Notes: generated by a model from the letters alone, not told the origin. A stretch of DNA of 64,000 bases from Bacteroidales bacterium (GCA_020438105.1 JAGQVE010000001.1:62001-126000), one strand, 5' to 3'. Shown: positions 51,601-59,862, counted from the stretch's first letter. Numbers and translations: made by a program.

Positions 51601-52347
51601 ATGTCCCGGATTTTCAGTAAAAGCATCCCAGGTACCATCATTTTCAAAATCCCAAAAAAACTGTGTAAATGCATTACTTCCATTGAGGGTAGACGTATTT
51701 GTAAAACTCATTTCTTCACCTAAACAAACATCATCTGCAGTAAATGAAGCATCGGGACCAACAATAACTTCAATTGTTTCCGTATCATCATCAAAACAAC
51801 CCAGGTTATTAGAGGCCTTGAAACGAACAGTATAGTTTCCGGAGGTAGGGTAAGTGTATGAAACATTCCAACCGGTAGCATCCCAAATACCATCATCTTC
51901 AAAGTCCCATTTTAAACTATCATTGGGGAAAAAGGCACTGGAATTGGTATTTGCGCTCCCGGTAAAATCCACCGGGAATCCGTCACATACAGGCGAATCG
52001 GCACTGATACCGGCACTGCTTACCTTATAATTCAGTATTTGCTCTGAATAGCTTTCCTGACCAACTGGATTTTCGAAATACACCGTTAGGGTTACTGTGT
52101 AAGGTCCCTGACCGGGAAAAATAAACCAAACATTGGGACCATAGAGGGTATTGCCTCCAATACTCCATTCCCAATCTGTGATAACCTCACCTCCGGATAT
52201 CACTGTGGCATCCGTAAAGACCAGCGAATCACAATATTGTTCATAGGTAAAACCGGGAGTTACCTGCCCCACACCTTTGTTTGACCAAACCAGCAGGTTG
52301 ATCAAAATCAGCAGAAATCCCAGCTTCCTTATATTTAAGCTTAACAT
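48625..52347 (-). CDS. Giant PKD-repeat surface protein with gliding-motility-type (T9SS type B) C-terminus
   Basis: A 1240-residue exported protein. Signal peptide LGFLLILINLLVWSNKGVG, then about twelve PKD domains of roughly 85-95 residues, each with W-x-W-D-F-G-D-G-T and P-x-H-x-Y-x-x-x-G-x-Y-x-V-x-L, for example INWDWDFGDGSGTS and WYWDFGDGTDSTYY. Each carries a nearby Cys (PVCDG, VCLGE, VCFGQ), suggesting disulfide links. The C-terminus is the gliding-motility-associated type B sorting domain: FPTAFSPNNPNDEISHFTPK, YEVQVFDLKGNLMWESDEL and PQGMYIWKAAGRFKDGTVW. It is probably a surface adhesin. Confidence 0.93.
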   Translation of the reverse strand: MLSLNIRKLGFLLILINLLVWSNKGVGQVTPGFTYEQYCDSLVFTDATVISGGEVITDWEWSIGGNTLYGPNVWFIFPGQGPYTVTLTVYFENPVGQESYSEQILNYKVSSAGISADSPVCDGFPVDFTGSANTNSSAFFPNDSLKWDFEDDGIWDATGWNVSYTYPTSGNYTVRFKASNNLGCFDDDTETIEVIVGPDASFTADDVCLGEEMSFTNTSTLNGSNAFTQFFWDFENDGTWDAFTENPGHIYTTAGTFDVKFKIVTDLGCMDSVVGPVTVNLLPVADFTYNSQCPGVMIQFNDASVPNAGGELTYFWDFGGFTSTDQNPQYMFTANGTYDVFLQVTNANGCSHDTTKQILIEKPTAAFDFDVVCFGQTTFFTNESTFDASPIINWDWDFGDGSGTSVIQNPNYTYSNHGLYDVVLTVENELGCFDDSIVPVLVDTLPVAAFSHTATCVGMQTCFTDESIANADTINSWIWNFGDGNISTLKDPCHEFNNIGNYTVTLVVINSDGCSSVPYIEEIYVAGQPEAAFSAVTSCFGDTTYFVNLTDSANTEISSWMWDFGDPGSMGNNSSVLFEPSHLFSTPGPFQVSLSVENIYGCNDMVQQTITIDSLPEAMYVMPDTVALSIPVTFNDNSVGHGSPVINRMWDFGDGTSANNINPVIHTYDTAGVYEICLTVFDFNGCSDIYCDSIVITDFPEANFTYASDVTLESFFFDESQPSNTIIDWYWDFGDPTTSLDTATGTATPTWIYPAEGWYEVYLKVWDRFGGYDDIIQMVYAGNAVIADFQHQFVCLGDTTMFLDNSYSPISAGFEDWYWDFGDGTDSTYYSPHDTILHRYMFPGVYNVKFGLSATVYGYFMTDTMYQTLEVFEYPFARVDTAGLGVCFGQEIQFNDASIYVPNDPGVEWKWDFGDGTIENMQNPVHMFADTGEFKVSLQITSLHGCSTTDTTPAYVNFAPDFEFLIKNPCLNNAATFIPDYDSTKLEITQWHWNFGDYLSDDNTSTVSHPQHTYSRIDNYTVTMKMKAHGCSGETQQSFLVYPVPFSDYKISTDYGGVQGRVKFTNNSIFATHYLWDFGNGNTSTVPDPVEVYEYDSTYSVTLVSYNDYPPNTTDDFKCSDTTIHKIKIFFRGLYFPTAFSPNNPNDEISHFTPKGVNLETYEVQVFDLKGNLMWESDELDEHGTPAESWDGYNPDGVLMPQGMYIWKAAGRFKDGTVWTGQSFDDKIDPKTNGVVTLVR

Positions 52348-52445
52348 AGATTTAATTATAAAACGTTACCATTTTAGTAGTTCATCCCGTATACGTGCTG
52401 CTTTTCAATAATGTTTGCCAATTAATGTACTATTTTAAGTACCCA

Positions 52446-53900
52446 TTAATCACTACGTTTTCGGGTCATTTCGTAATGCTCCAAAAACGGCTTCAACTGA
52501 TCGACTTTCAGGCGTTTGGCAATAATTTTTTTGCGGTTATCCAGTAAAAAAATGGTGGGGGTTACCCGTATATCATAAAGGTGATGATAATCCGGTGTAA
52601 CACTGCGTGTACCATTCACATGTATCCAGGGTAATTGCTCACTTTTAATAAACTTTTTCCAGGCTACCAGGTTGGTATCAGTGCATACAGCAAATACTTT
52701 AAAATCAAGGGAGTCCTCCTGATCCCAGGCTTTCAGTGCTTTTATTTCTTTGCGGCAATGGGCACAACCCTCTTCATAAAACAAAACGATGATATAGTTT
52801 GCATCCTGCCGGTATAAAGATGCAAACCCTCCGCTTGTATCCATGAGGATCATATTTGGGGCATCAGCTCCGATCAGGATATTTCTGAGGGCATCTGCTC
52901 TTTCTTCAAGGGTTTTCAGCGTTGATTTACCTGTCCAAAACGCCCTTCCTGTGGCATAATATTTATCAATCATGTGCACAAAAATCTCATCAAACCCCAT
53001 TACATTCGATGTTTCAAACTTATATGTAAGAAACCATACTGTATACTTGAAAGTCTCGGGATTGGTATCTACCCTTGCAATAAACTTATCTATCTCCCTG
53101 ATCAATGAGTCGGGGTGCTGATAAATGATTTTGTTGAAATAGGTTTCTAATTTCCTGTGATATACCGGTGTGCGCAACAAACGGGCATCGGCCGGATTAA
53201 AATCATCCCAGTAATGGTTCTTATAATATTGATAGGTAAATACCGAGTCCTGCAGTTGTTTTTGGGTTAGGCCAAAATCTTCCATCCTGGGATCATCCAT
53301 CCCTTTTAGCAATACCGAGACAAACAAATCAGGATTTTCATCAATAACATTTTGCTTGTATTTATTCAGCCGTGTTCTTAATGCCTGAACCGAGTCATTG
53401 ATCTGCTGCGCCGACAGACTCCCCTTTTCAAGCTTTGCCAGTGAATCGGCCAAATAATGAAGTGTTTTTTGAATATTTACATTATAAGTGATAAAATCAT
53501 AAAATACCGTGTTCTCCTTCGAATTTTTAAATTGAATTCCGGAATAAAGATCGGGCAGGGCAGTTTGAACTTTAAATTGTTGCTCTTTATTTGCGATTAT
53601 TTCAAAATATTTGTTGTTATGCTGACCGGCCAAAATGTAAACACCCGCTGGAAGCAATGTATCAGCTTCAAAAACAAAGTGCCCTTTTTTATCGAGATAA
53701 GCAGTGTCAGTAAGGTAAGTTTTATCCCCATAATAATTGGCAAGATAAAGCACCGAATCAGTGGCATCTTTTATTGTTATATCAATCCGGAATCCCGATT
53801 TACTTTGTGCAGTAATTTTTTCGTTCGCGACAATAATTGCAATCAAAGTCAATGCAATGACTCTGAAATACACCATCACTCTTTTATAATTATCATTCAT
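52446..53900 (-). CDS. Exported thioredoxin-fold protein (DUF4369/DUF5106 plus TlpA-like domain)
   Basis: A 484-residue exported protein: signal anchor (VIALTLIAIIVANEKITAQ), a DUF4369-like beta domain (about 35-130), a helical middle (about 140-335, DUF5106-like), and a C-terminal TlpA/thioredoxin domain (about 345-480). The redox motif is FYEEGCAHCRKEIKAL (C-x-x-C), and the cis-proline region is VTPTIFLLDNRKKII. It would handle thiols in the periplasm. It lies divergent from the selenoprotein gene 220 bases away, an interesting but unproven link. Confidence 0.88.
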   Translation of the reverse strand: MNDNYKRVMVYFRVIALTLIAIIVANEKITAQSKSGFRIDITIKDATDSVLYLANYYGDKTYLTDTAYLDKKGHFVFEADTLLPAGVYILAGQHNNKYFEIIANKEQQFKVQTALPDLYSGIQFKNSKENTVFYDFITYNVNIQKTLHYLADSLAKLEKGSLSAQQINDSVQALRTRLNKYKQNVIDENPDLFVSVLLKGMDDPRMEDFGLTQKQLQDSVFTYQYYKNHYWDDFNPADARLLRTPVYHRKLETYFNKIIYQHPDSLIREIDKFIARVDTNPETFKYTVWFLTYKFETSNVMGFDEIFVHMIDKYYATGRAFWTGKSTLKTLEERADALRNILIGADAPNMILMDTSGGFASLYRQDANYIIVLFYEEGCAHCRKEIKALKAWDQEDSLDFKVFAVCTDTNLVAWKKFIKSEQLPWIHVNGTRSVTPDYHHLYDIRVTPTIFLLDNRKKIIAKRLKVDQLKPFLEHYEMTRKRSD

Positions 53901-54120
53901 AGCGTAAAAAAAACAAAGCTAAACTGAAAGATGTAACTGTTTAAAATATCTTTTTACAATCTTTCAAATCCTTATTGTTAACAAGACTGTAAACGCGCCT
54001 GAAAGTTGCGTTCATATATTCAAAACAAAATATCAATTAAAAACCAACCTTCGTCTGAATCGTATTGTCTGATTTACATATTTATTTTTATTTTTACACC
54101 ATTCTAAACAATTACTGTTC

Positions 54121-55896
54121 ATGACTAAAAAATTACTAATTGTTTTCTTCCTGATACTTGGCCTGACTTCCGGCTATGCTCAAACGGTTATTTGGCAGGA
54201 TGAGTTTGACAATGGTGAAGGCTGGAACATGCAGGACAACTGGGCGATAAACTACGGCACATTACAGTTCACATGGATGCCTGAAGCCACCAACTTTGAC
54301 CTTACTGCCACCTCATTGCCTTTTTACCTTGAAGAAAATTCTACCGAACTCGTGATCAATCAATTTCTTAGTATTTTTTATCCTTCTACGGATGAAACGG
54401 CTCAAATACGCCTCATTACGCAGGATGACCAAATAATAATCTGGGATTACCCACTCAGCAATGGCGATTGGGGATTATCTTCCGGTTCTGATCTTGTGAT
54501 TCCGATCCATGATTTTGCGGGCACGCAGGTTCAATTGCAATTCCGCACATTCGGGGTAACCACTTTCAATTGGAATCAATGGGATGTGAACGATGTTAGG
54601 GTATATGGCACTTTTGATAAAGACATCGCCACCACTAATATTTCTGGCCCAAAATCAGTTGAGCTTTTTGAAACAGGTATCTGGACGGTAGATGTTACAA
54701 ATTTCGGTACTCAATCACTTACCGGGTATACGGTCAGTATTTATGAAAACACAGGTAATGCGCTGATTGGCTCAGTGGAAGAAACGGAGGATATAGAAGC
54801 AGGTGAAACCCGTTTTTATGATATTCAATGGCAATCAAATGCAGCGTTTAATACCTCATTTAAGGCCGTTGTAGAATCGATTGATGATGAATTTCCGGGA
54901 AATAATAAGTCGGCCTCCATGTTTGTAAGAGTCAAACCCGACTTGCTTACCAATGTCCTTTTGTGGGACAATGACAATGGTATTCAATCAGTACTTGATC
55001 CTGAGCATGAAGATATGGTGGACGCTTCCACCGGATTAAAAAGAATTTTAAATGACGCCGATATTGATTACGAATTTGCGAGTAGTCTTCCCCAGAACCT
55101 CGATAATTATGACATAATTTTCGCCACGATGGGGAATTATTGCCTTAGCTGAGGTGGCACTCCCCCTGGTTTTGTAAATGCAACAGACCAGGACAAATTA
55201 GCCAACTACCTCGAAAATGGCGGAAATCTTTACATCGAAAGCGTTAATCTGGGACAGGATTATAATGGAACCGCGTTCTTTGACTTATTGGGAATTGAAT
55301 ACAAAGGAGATGGCGGACAATACGAAGTGGTAACTCTGAAAGGCAATTGTATGAATTGCACCGAATCACTCAAATATTATTATCTGGGTGAAATCAGCCC
55401 GCATTACAGTATAGATGAATTAAAGAGCGATGGTGCTGTGATGTTGATCAATAGTGAAGATGGCAAAGGAAGGTTCTTTGCTTACGAAAATGAAGGCTAT
55501 AAAGTAATCACTTCGTCAATAACTGCGGGGGCAATAGCCAATGATGATTCTCTCAACTTTAAGCCCTATTTATTTAGCGAATTTTTTAATTTTTTCCTGG
55601 GTTACAACCCAACAACAACCTTGCAGGAGAATATCAGTGGAATGCTGGATGGGAATATCTATCCTAATCCATCTCAATCTCAAACCAGTATCACTTTTAG
55701 CTTAGGCAAAGCTGACATGGTGAAAGTTGAAATATTCTCGATGAATGGACAATTGATCGAAACGTTGGCAAATGGATTTTATCCGGCAGGAAGACACCAG
55801 TTAAAATGGGGCAATGGCAGGGAAAAAGGAAGTTATGTATGCCGTATAATTAGCGGCAAACAGGTGATCACTAAAAAGTTGATCCTTGTAGATTAA
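54121..55896 (+). CDS. Candidate T9SS-secreted selenoprotein, in-frame TGA decoded as selenocysteine (U344)
   Basis: One frame from 54121 to 55896, broken only by TGA at 55150-55152; read as Sec it makes 591 residues. Signal peptide MTKKLLIVFFLILGLTSGYAQ; a beta-sandwich region (about 25-165); a CARDB-like Ig region (about 170-275); a Rossmann-like region (about 280-460) with YDIIFATMGNYCLSU, the motif C341-x-x-U344, and LANYLENGGNLYIESVN; a second C410-x-x-C413; and a T9SS type A sorting domain (about 510-591, NIYPNPSQSQTSITFSL). The downstream part has no own start or signal peptide, so readthrough is needed to make sense of its secretion domain. The selC, selA, selB, selD genes follow directly. 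Substrate unknown. Confidence 0.85.
55150..55192 (+). promoter_or_regulatory. Sec UGA codon and bacterial SECIS-like hairpin
   Basis: After the UGA (55150-55152), CCUGGU (55165-55170) pairs perfectly with ACCAGG (55187-55192). Above a small internal bulge (U71 against CAG), UUG (55172-55174) pairs with CAA (55181-55183), closing a six-base loop UAAAUG at 55175-55180. The loop lies 22-27 bases after the UGA, inside the range known for bacterial SECIS elements read by SelB. Pairing was done by eye, with no free-energy calculation. Confidence 0.6.
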
Positions 55897-55960
55897 CGGA
55901 TCGTTAGAGCAAGCTGTAAAAAACACCCGAAAAAATTCCAAATAAACCGGGTTAAAATAT

Positions 55961-56052
55961 AGAGAGGACGGGACTGGTGTTCCAACTGGTCTTCAAAACC
56001 AGTAACAGACGGATAAAACCGGCTGTGGCAGGTTCGATTCCTGCCCCCTCTG
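55961..56052 (+). tRNA. selC: tRNA-Sec (anticodon UCA)
   Basis: Selenocysteine tRNA of about 92 bases. The anticodon arm has a six-pair stem ACTGGT/ACCAGT around loop CTTCAAA (55991-55997), anticodon TCA at 55993-55995. A long variable arm (56005-56026) pairs CAG-CGG with CCG-CTG around ATAAAA with one mismatch. The T arm is GCAGG TTCGATT CCTGC (56028-56044). A D arm GGGAC/GTTCC has a four-base loop TGGT. The acceptor AGAGAGG/CCCCTCT is only seven pairs with one A-C mismatch, unlike the eight-pair bacterial norm, so exact ends are uncertain. No CCA is encoded. It lies between the selenoprotein gene and selA, all co-directional. Confidence 0.92.
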
Positions 56053-56056
56053 CTTA

Positions 56057-56106
56057 TGAACAACTTATCTTTCATAAGCGCAGCGCAATGAAAGGTTAGT
56101 TGTTCA
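56057..56106. repeat. Long inverted repeat directly after selC
   Basis: TGAACAACT (56057-56065) pairs with AGTTGTTCA (56098-56106), and inside CTTTCAT pairs with ATGAAAG around AGCGCAGCGC. It begins 4 bases after the tRNA end. It may help define the tRNA 3' end or stop transcription, but lacks a T run; its loop resembles the loops of the repeats next to it. Confidence 0.55.
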
Positions 56107-56402
56107 AATCCCGACAAACTGAAGCGAAGCGGAAGTTTCGTCGGGATTATACAATCCACAAACTGAAGCGAAGCGGAAGTTTCGTCGGGATTATACAATC
56201 CACAAACTGAAGCGAAGCGAAAGTTTCGTCGGGATTATCAAATCCACAAACCGCAGCGAAGCGAAAGTTTCGTCGGGATACTGAAACCAAATACGACTTT
56301 CACCTAAGTTAAATGTTAAAATCCCGACAAACCGCAGCAAAGCGAAGGTTTCGTCGGGATTATCAAATCCACAAACCGCAGCCAAGCGAAAGTTTCGTCG
56401 GT
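56107..56402. repeat. Array of six degenerate palindromic repeats between selC and selA
   Basis: About six copies with a period near 44 bases in tandem stretches. Each holds AAACnGnAGCGAAGCG-AAGTTTCGTCGGGA, with ends CCCGAC and GTCGGG forming a hairpin. Copies start at about 56110, 56159, 56203, 56247, 56324 and 56372; copy four is followed by 44 unrelated bases, and the last is truncated. The frames through them give repeated peptides only because the DNA repeats. There are no unique spacers, so it is not CRISPR; it looks like a dispersed REP-type element. Confidence 0.8.
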
Positions 56403-56468
56403 CGATAACCCTCAATCAATTCAATCCCCCAATACTTCAAATCATTTATAGGCAAATAATTGCAACCA

Positions 56469-57881
56469 ATGCAAGAAAAACAAGACATATTCAAAAAGAT
56501 TCCGGGCGTAGACAAACTCCTCAATGCACCGGATATTAAGGAATTGATCAGCAAATTCAATCCCGAACTGGTGAAGTTTGCTATCCGTGAGACCTTGAAC
56601 GGCATAAGGCAAAACATCAGTAAATTCAAAAGTCCTCCGTCAGAGGATTATATCATTCACAAAGTCACTGAGTTCATCCAAAACCTTACAAGCAAAAACC
56701 TGAAACCGGTCTTCAATTCTACCGGCGTAATCGTTCACACCAACCTTGGCAGAGCACCTTTCAGCGATCAGGTGCTGATCGAAGCGATGGAAACACTCAA
56801 AGGATACAACAACCTTGAATTCGATCTGGATAAAGGCGAACGCGGTTCGCGCCATTCGCACCTCACCCCAAAACTCAAATATTTAACCGGGGCCGAAGAT
56901 GTTTTGGTAGTAAACAACAATGCCGCTGCTGTGATGCTGGTTTTGCGCACTTTTGCAAAAAACAATGAGGTGGTCGTTTCCAGGGGGGAATTGATTGAGA
57001 TCGGTGGCTCCTTCCGGTTGCCGGAGATCATGGCTGCATCTGATTGTAATATGGTGGAAATAGGCGCTACCAATAAAACCCACCTGAAAGACTATGAAAA
57101 AGCTATTTCTGAAAAAACTGCCATGCTTTTCAAAGCTCATAAATCGAACTATGTCATTAAAGGATTTACCCAGGAAGTGGATTTGCCGGAGCTGGTCAAA
57201 TTAGGGAAAAAACACAATATTCCGGTGGTTTACGACATGGGTTCGGGATTGCTTCGAAAAACCAATGTTCCGGTCTTAAAAGGCGAACCCGACGTTCGGG
57301 AAACCTTAGCACAGGGAATTGACCTGGTTACTTTCAGCGGCGACAAACTTATTGGTGGCCCTCAAGCAGGTATCATCGCCGGGAAAGCAAAATATATCTC
57401 CATCCTTAAAAAGGAACCAATGGTTCGGGCACTTCGTGTTGGAAAAACCACACTGGCATTCATGGAAACAGCTTTGAGCCATTACCTGGATGATAAACTG
57501 CTGGAAAAACACAACACCATTTTCAGTACTTTGCAGCAACCGCTCTCTGTTTTAAAAAAGCGCGCTGAAAAACTGCAGAAAGCCTTAGGAAAGTTTGAAA
57601 TCCACTCGGAGCTTACCGAAAGCGAAGGCTATTGCGGTGGCGGAGCCTTACCTGATGAGGCGGTTAAAAGCTTTGCTGTAAAACTTACAGGTGATTTTGA
57701 ATCAAACAAATCAAGGGCATCCTTCATGGAGAAATTGTATTTTGCCCTCATGCAACAGCCGAAACCGGTGATCGCAATCTTGAAAAAAGGTGAACTCTAT
57801 TTTGATGTACTCACCTTACAGGATAAAGATATTGATCTGCTTGCAACAATCGTTAACCAAACAAAAGCCAGCCTCGCATGA
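56469..57881 (+). CDS. selA: L-seryl-tRNA(Sec) selenium transferase
   Basis: Turns seryl-tRNA(Sec) into selenocysteinyl-tRNA(Sec) using selenophosphate and PLP. From the ATG at 56469 (MQEKQDIFKKIPGVDKLL) it has 470 residues, close to E. coli's 463; a TTG at 56460 would add three. Motifs: N-terminal tRNA-binding domain, FNSTGVIVHTNLGRAPFS, NNNAAAVMLVLRTFA, SRGELIEIGGSFRLPEIM and VTFSGDKLIGGPQAGIIAG with the PLP Lys293. Its stop overlaps the selB start by four bases (ATGA). Confidence 0.96.
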   Translation: MQEKQDIFKKIPGVDKLLNAPDIKELISKFNPELVKFAIRETLNGIRQNISKFKSPPSEDYIIHKVTEFIQNLTSKNLKPVFNSTGVIVHTNLGRAPFSDQVLIEAMETLKGYNNLEFDLDKGERGSRHSHLTPKLKYLTGAEDVLVVNNNAAAVMLVLRTFAKNNEVVVSRGELIEIGGSFRLPEIMAASDCNMVEIGATNKTHLKDYEKAISEKTAMLFKAHKSNYVIKGFTQEVDLPELVKLGKKHNIPVVYDMGSGLLRKTNVPVLKGEPDVRETLAQGIDLVTFSGDKLIGGPQAGIIAGKAKYISILKKEPMVRALRVGKTTLAFMETALSHYLDDKLLEKHNTIFSTLQQPLSVLKKRAEKLQKALGKFEIHSELTESEGYCGGGALPDEAVKSFAVKLTGDFESNKSRASFMEKLYFALMQQPKPVIAILKKGELYFDVLTLQDKDIDLLATIVNQTKASLA

Positions 57882-59836
57882 AACACGTGATCATCGGAAC
57901 AGCAGGCCATGTCGACCATGGAAAAACGGCCCTCATTAAAGCCCTGACCAACTTCGACTGCGATACACATAAAGAGGAAAAAGAGCGTGGCATTACCATC
58001 AACCTCGGATTTACCCACCTCGATCTTCCCTCCGGAGAATCAGTAGGCATTGTGGATGTTCCGGGCCATAAGGATTTCATTAAAACCATGGTGGCCGGGG
58101 CATATGGCATCGACATTGTTTTGCTGGTGGTGGCAGCCGACAGCGGCATCATGCCCCAAACCCGGGAGCACCTGCAGATCATCGAAATGCTGGGCGTTCA
58201 GCATGGTATTATTGTGCTCAATAAAGCCGATCTGGTTGATGAAGAGATGATAGAACTCAACCAGCTTGAGATTTCAGAATTTGTGGAAGGCACCAAACTC
58301 GAAAACGCACCCATTGTGCCGGTTTCATCACTTTCAGGAAATGGAATTGACCTGCTGATCGAAGAAATCGAAAAGATCATCCCAAAGGTAAAAGAGAAAG
58401 AGATCACCGACCGCTTTCGTATGTATATCGATCGTATATTCAATGTGAAAGGGATTGGGTTTGTAGTCACCGGTTCGGTGCTTGAGGGAAAGATCAGTCA
58501 GGGAAAAGATTTATACCTGCTTCCGGGAAAAGCTAAGAAAGTGAAGATCCGGGGACTCGAACGGCACGGCAGTCCGACAGAAGAAGTTTTCGTGGGCGAC
58601 CGCGCAGCTATCAACCTGGCCGGGTTAAAGTTTGAAGATTATGTTCGTGGTATGGTTTTGAGCAACAAACAACTCGAAGAAACCGAAATGATCGATGCCA
58701 CCTGTACCATCTTTGATGAAACCACGGTTTTGGGCGTTTGGTCGAATGTGATTTTTTACACAGGCACTTTTGAGTGCAATGCCCGCATACATCTATTGGA
58801 TAAAGATGAACTTTCGGCCGGACAAACCGGAATTGTTCAGTTACACCTCAGTAAACCGGCTGTATTGGTGAACAAGGATAAATTCATTATCCGAAATACC
58901 TCAAACGACCTTACCTATGGGGGCGGAACGGTGATTGATGTGCAACCGCTGCATCATAAACGCCGAACAGAAAAGGTGATCAGTGAATTGACCGAGCTGG
59001 TGGATGCCACGCTCAACAGCGACAAGCTGATTAACCTGGTTAAAATTGAACTTGGAAAAACCAACATTCCGGAATTTGCTTCCGCTATCGCCTCTAAAAT
59101 TCACAAAACAACTGACGAAGTAGTTGCAGAATGTGAAGAAAATCAAAATAAGGAGGTGTTGATTTTCAAATCCGGCGATCAGGTTATTCTGCTTCGAAAT
59201 AACAGGGATGCTTTTTACCGCAAGCAGGTTTTGGAAGAAATCAATTCATATCATCAAAAAAATCCAATTTTAGAAGAAGGGCTTGAAACCATCGATTTTT
59301 ATGGCAAGTTCGGATTCGGGACCAATGAGGCCGGTAAAATTTATCTCGATCATGTGATGAGCAGTATTTATCAGGAAGGATTAATTAAAAAAGTGGCCAA
59401 CACCTGGGCCCTGAAAGACCACGAGGTAAAGATTGATCCCAAAACCCAAAATCAGTTGAATTGGCTGGAGCAAACCATTCTGAATGTTGGGATGGATAAA
59501 CCCATGAGCTCTGAAATTGAAGAAAAGGCACATCAGGAAAAGATCAACAAAGACCGGTTGAAAATGATGCTAAAATTCCTGCGGAAAGAAGGCAAACTGG
59601 TATTTTTCGAGGGGGAATACATTCACAGTGAAATCGTGAACCGAAGCCGGAAAATATTGTTGGAGAAAATAGTCACAAAAGCTGATGGTATCAACGAAAA
59701 GGAGTTCAGAGAAATGATTGAAGGAACAAAAAAACTGGTGCAGATGCTGCTCGGAATTTTCCTGGAAGAAGGCAGTGTGATCAAGCCCACTTTTTATATC
59801 CTGATCACTGAAAAAGGAAAAAACATGTTGAATTAA
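57878..59836 (+). CDS. selB: Selenocysteine-specific translation elongation factor
   Basis: Delivers Sec-tRNA(Sec) to UGA codons by binding the SECIS hairpin. The 652 residues have an EF-Tu-like GTPase first: GTAGHVDHGKTALIKAL (G1), ERGITINLGF, DVPGHKDFIKTM (G3), LNKADL (G4). Domains II-III (about 175-390) follow, then winged-helix repeats at the C-terminus (about 400-652) that would bind the mRNA hairpin. Length is a little greater than E. coli SelB. It is coupled to selA by a 4-base overlap and ends 26 bases before yedF. Confidence 0.96.
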   Translation: MKHVIIGTAGHVDHGKTALIKALTNFDCDTHKEEKERGITINLGFTHLDLPSGESVGIVDVPGHKDFIKTMVAGAYGIDIVLLVVAADSGIMPQTREHLQIIEMLGVQHGIIVLNKADLVDEEMIELNQLEISEFVEGTKLENAPIVPVSSLSGNGIDLLIEEIEKIIPKVKEKEITDRFRMYIDRIFNVKGIGFVVTGSVLEGKISQGKDLYLLPGKAKKVKIRGLERHGSPTEEVFVGDRAAINLAGLKFEDYVRGMVLSNKQLEETEMIDATCTIFDETTVLGVWSNVIFYTGTFECNARIHLLDKDELSAGQTGIVQLHLSKPAVLVNKDKFIIRNTSNDLTYGGGTVIDVQPLHHKRRTEKVISELTELVDATLNSDKLINLVKIELGKTNIPEFASAIASKIHKTTDEVVAECEENQNKEVLIFKSGDQVILLRNNRDAFYRKQVLEEINSYHQKNPILEEGLETIDFYGKFGFGTNEAGKIYLDHVMSSIYQEGLIKKVANTWALKDHEVKIDPKTQNQLNWLEQTILNVGMDKPMSSEIEEKAHQEKINKDRLKMMLKFLRKEGKLVFFEGEYIHSEIVNRSRKILLEKIVTKADGINEKEFREMIEGTKKLVQMLLGIFLEEGSVIKPTFYILITEKGKNMLN

Positions 59837-59862
59837 TAATTTAAGAAGATAAAAACTACCTA

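Noticed and set aside
55150..55152. TGA as a true stop, giving a 343-residue protein and a separate downstream gene
   Set aside because: The downstream part has only an in-frame TTG, no signal peptide, yet ends in a secretion sorting domain; the upstream part lacks any sorting domain; the Sec machinery is adjacent and a hairpin follows. Readthrough explains all of this better, although only experiment can prove it.
56107..56402. CRISPR array
   Set aside because: Copies differ from each other, spacers are absent or not unique, repeats are palindromic with degenerate cores, and no cas gene is near.
55893..56415. Minus-strand frames with repeated peptide PDETFASLRFV
   Set aside because: The peptide repetition simply follows from the palindromic DNA repeats; no start, signal or family supports a protein.
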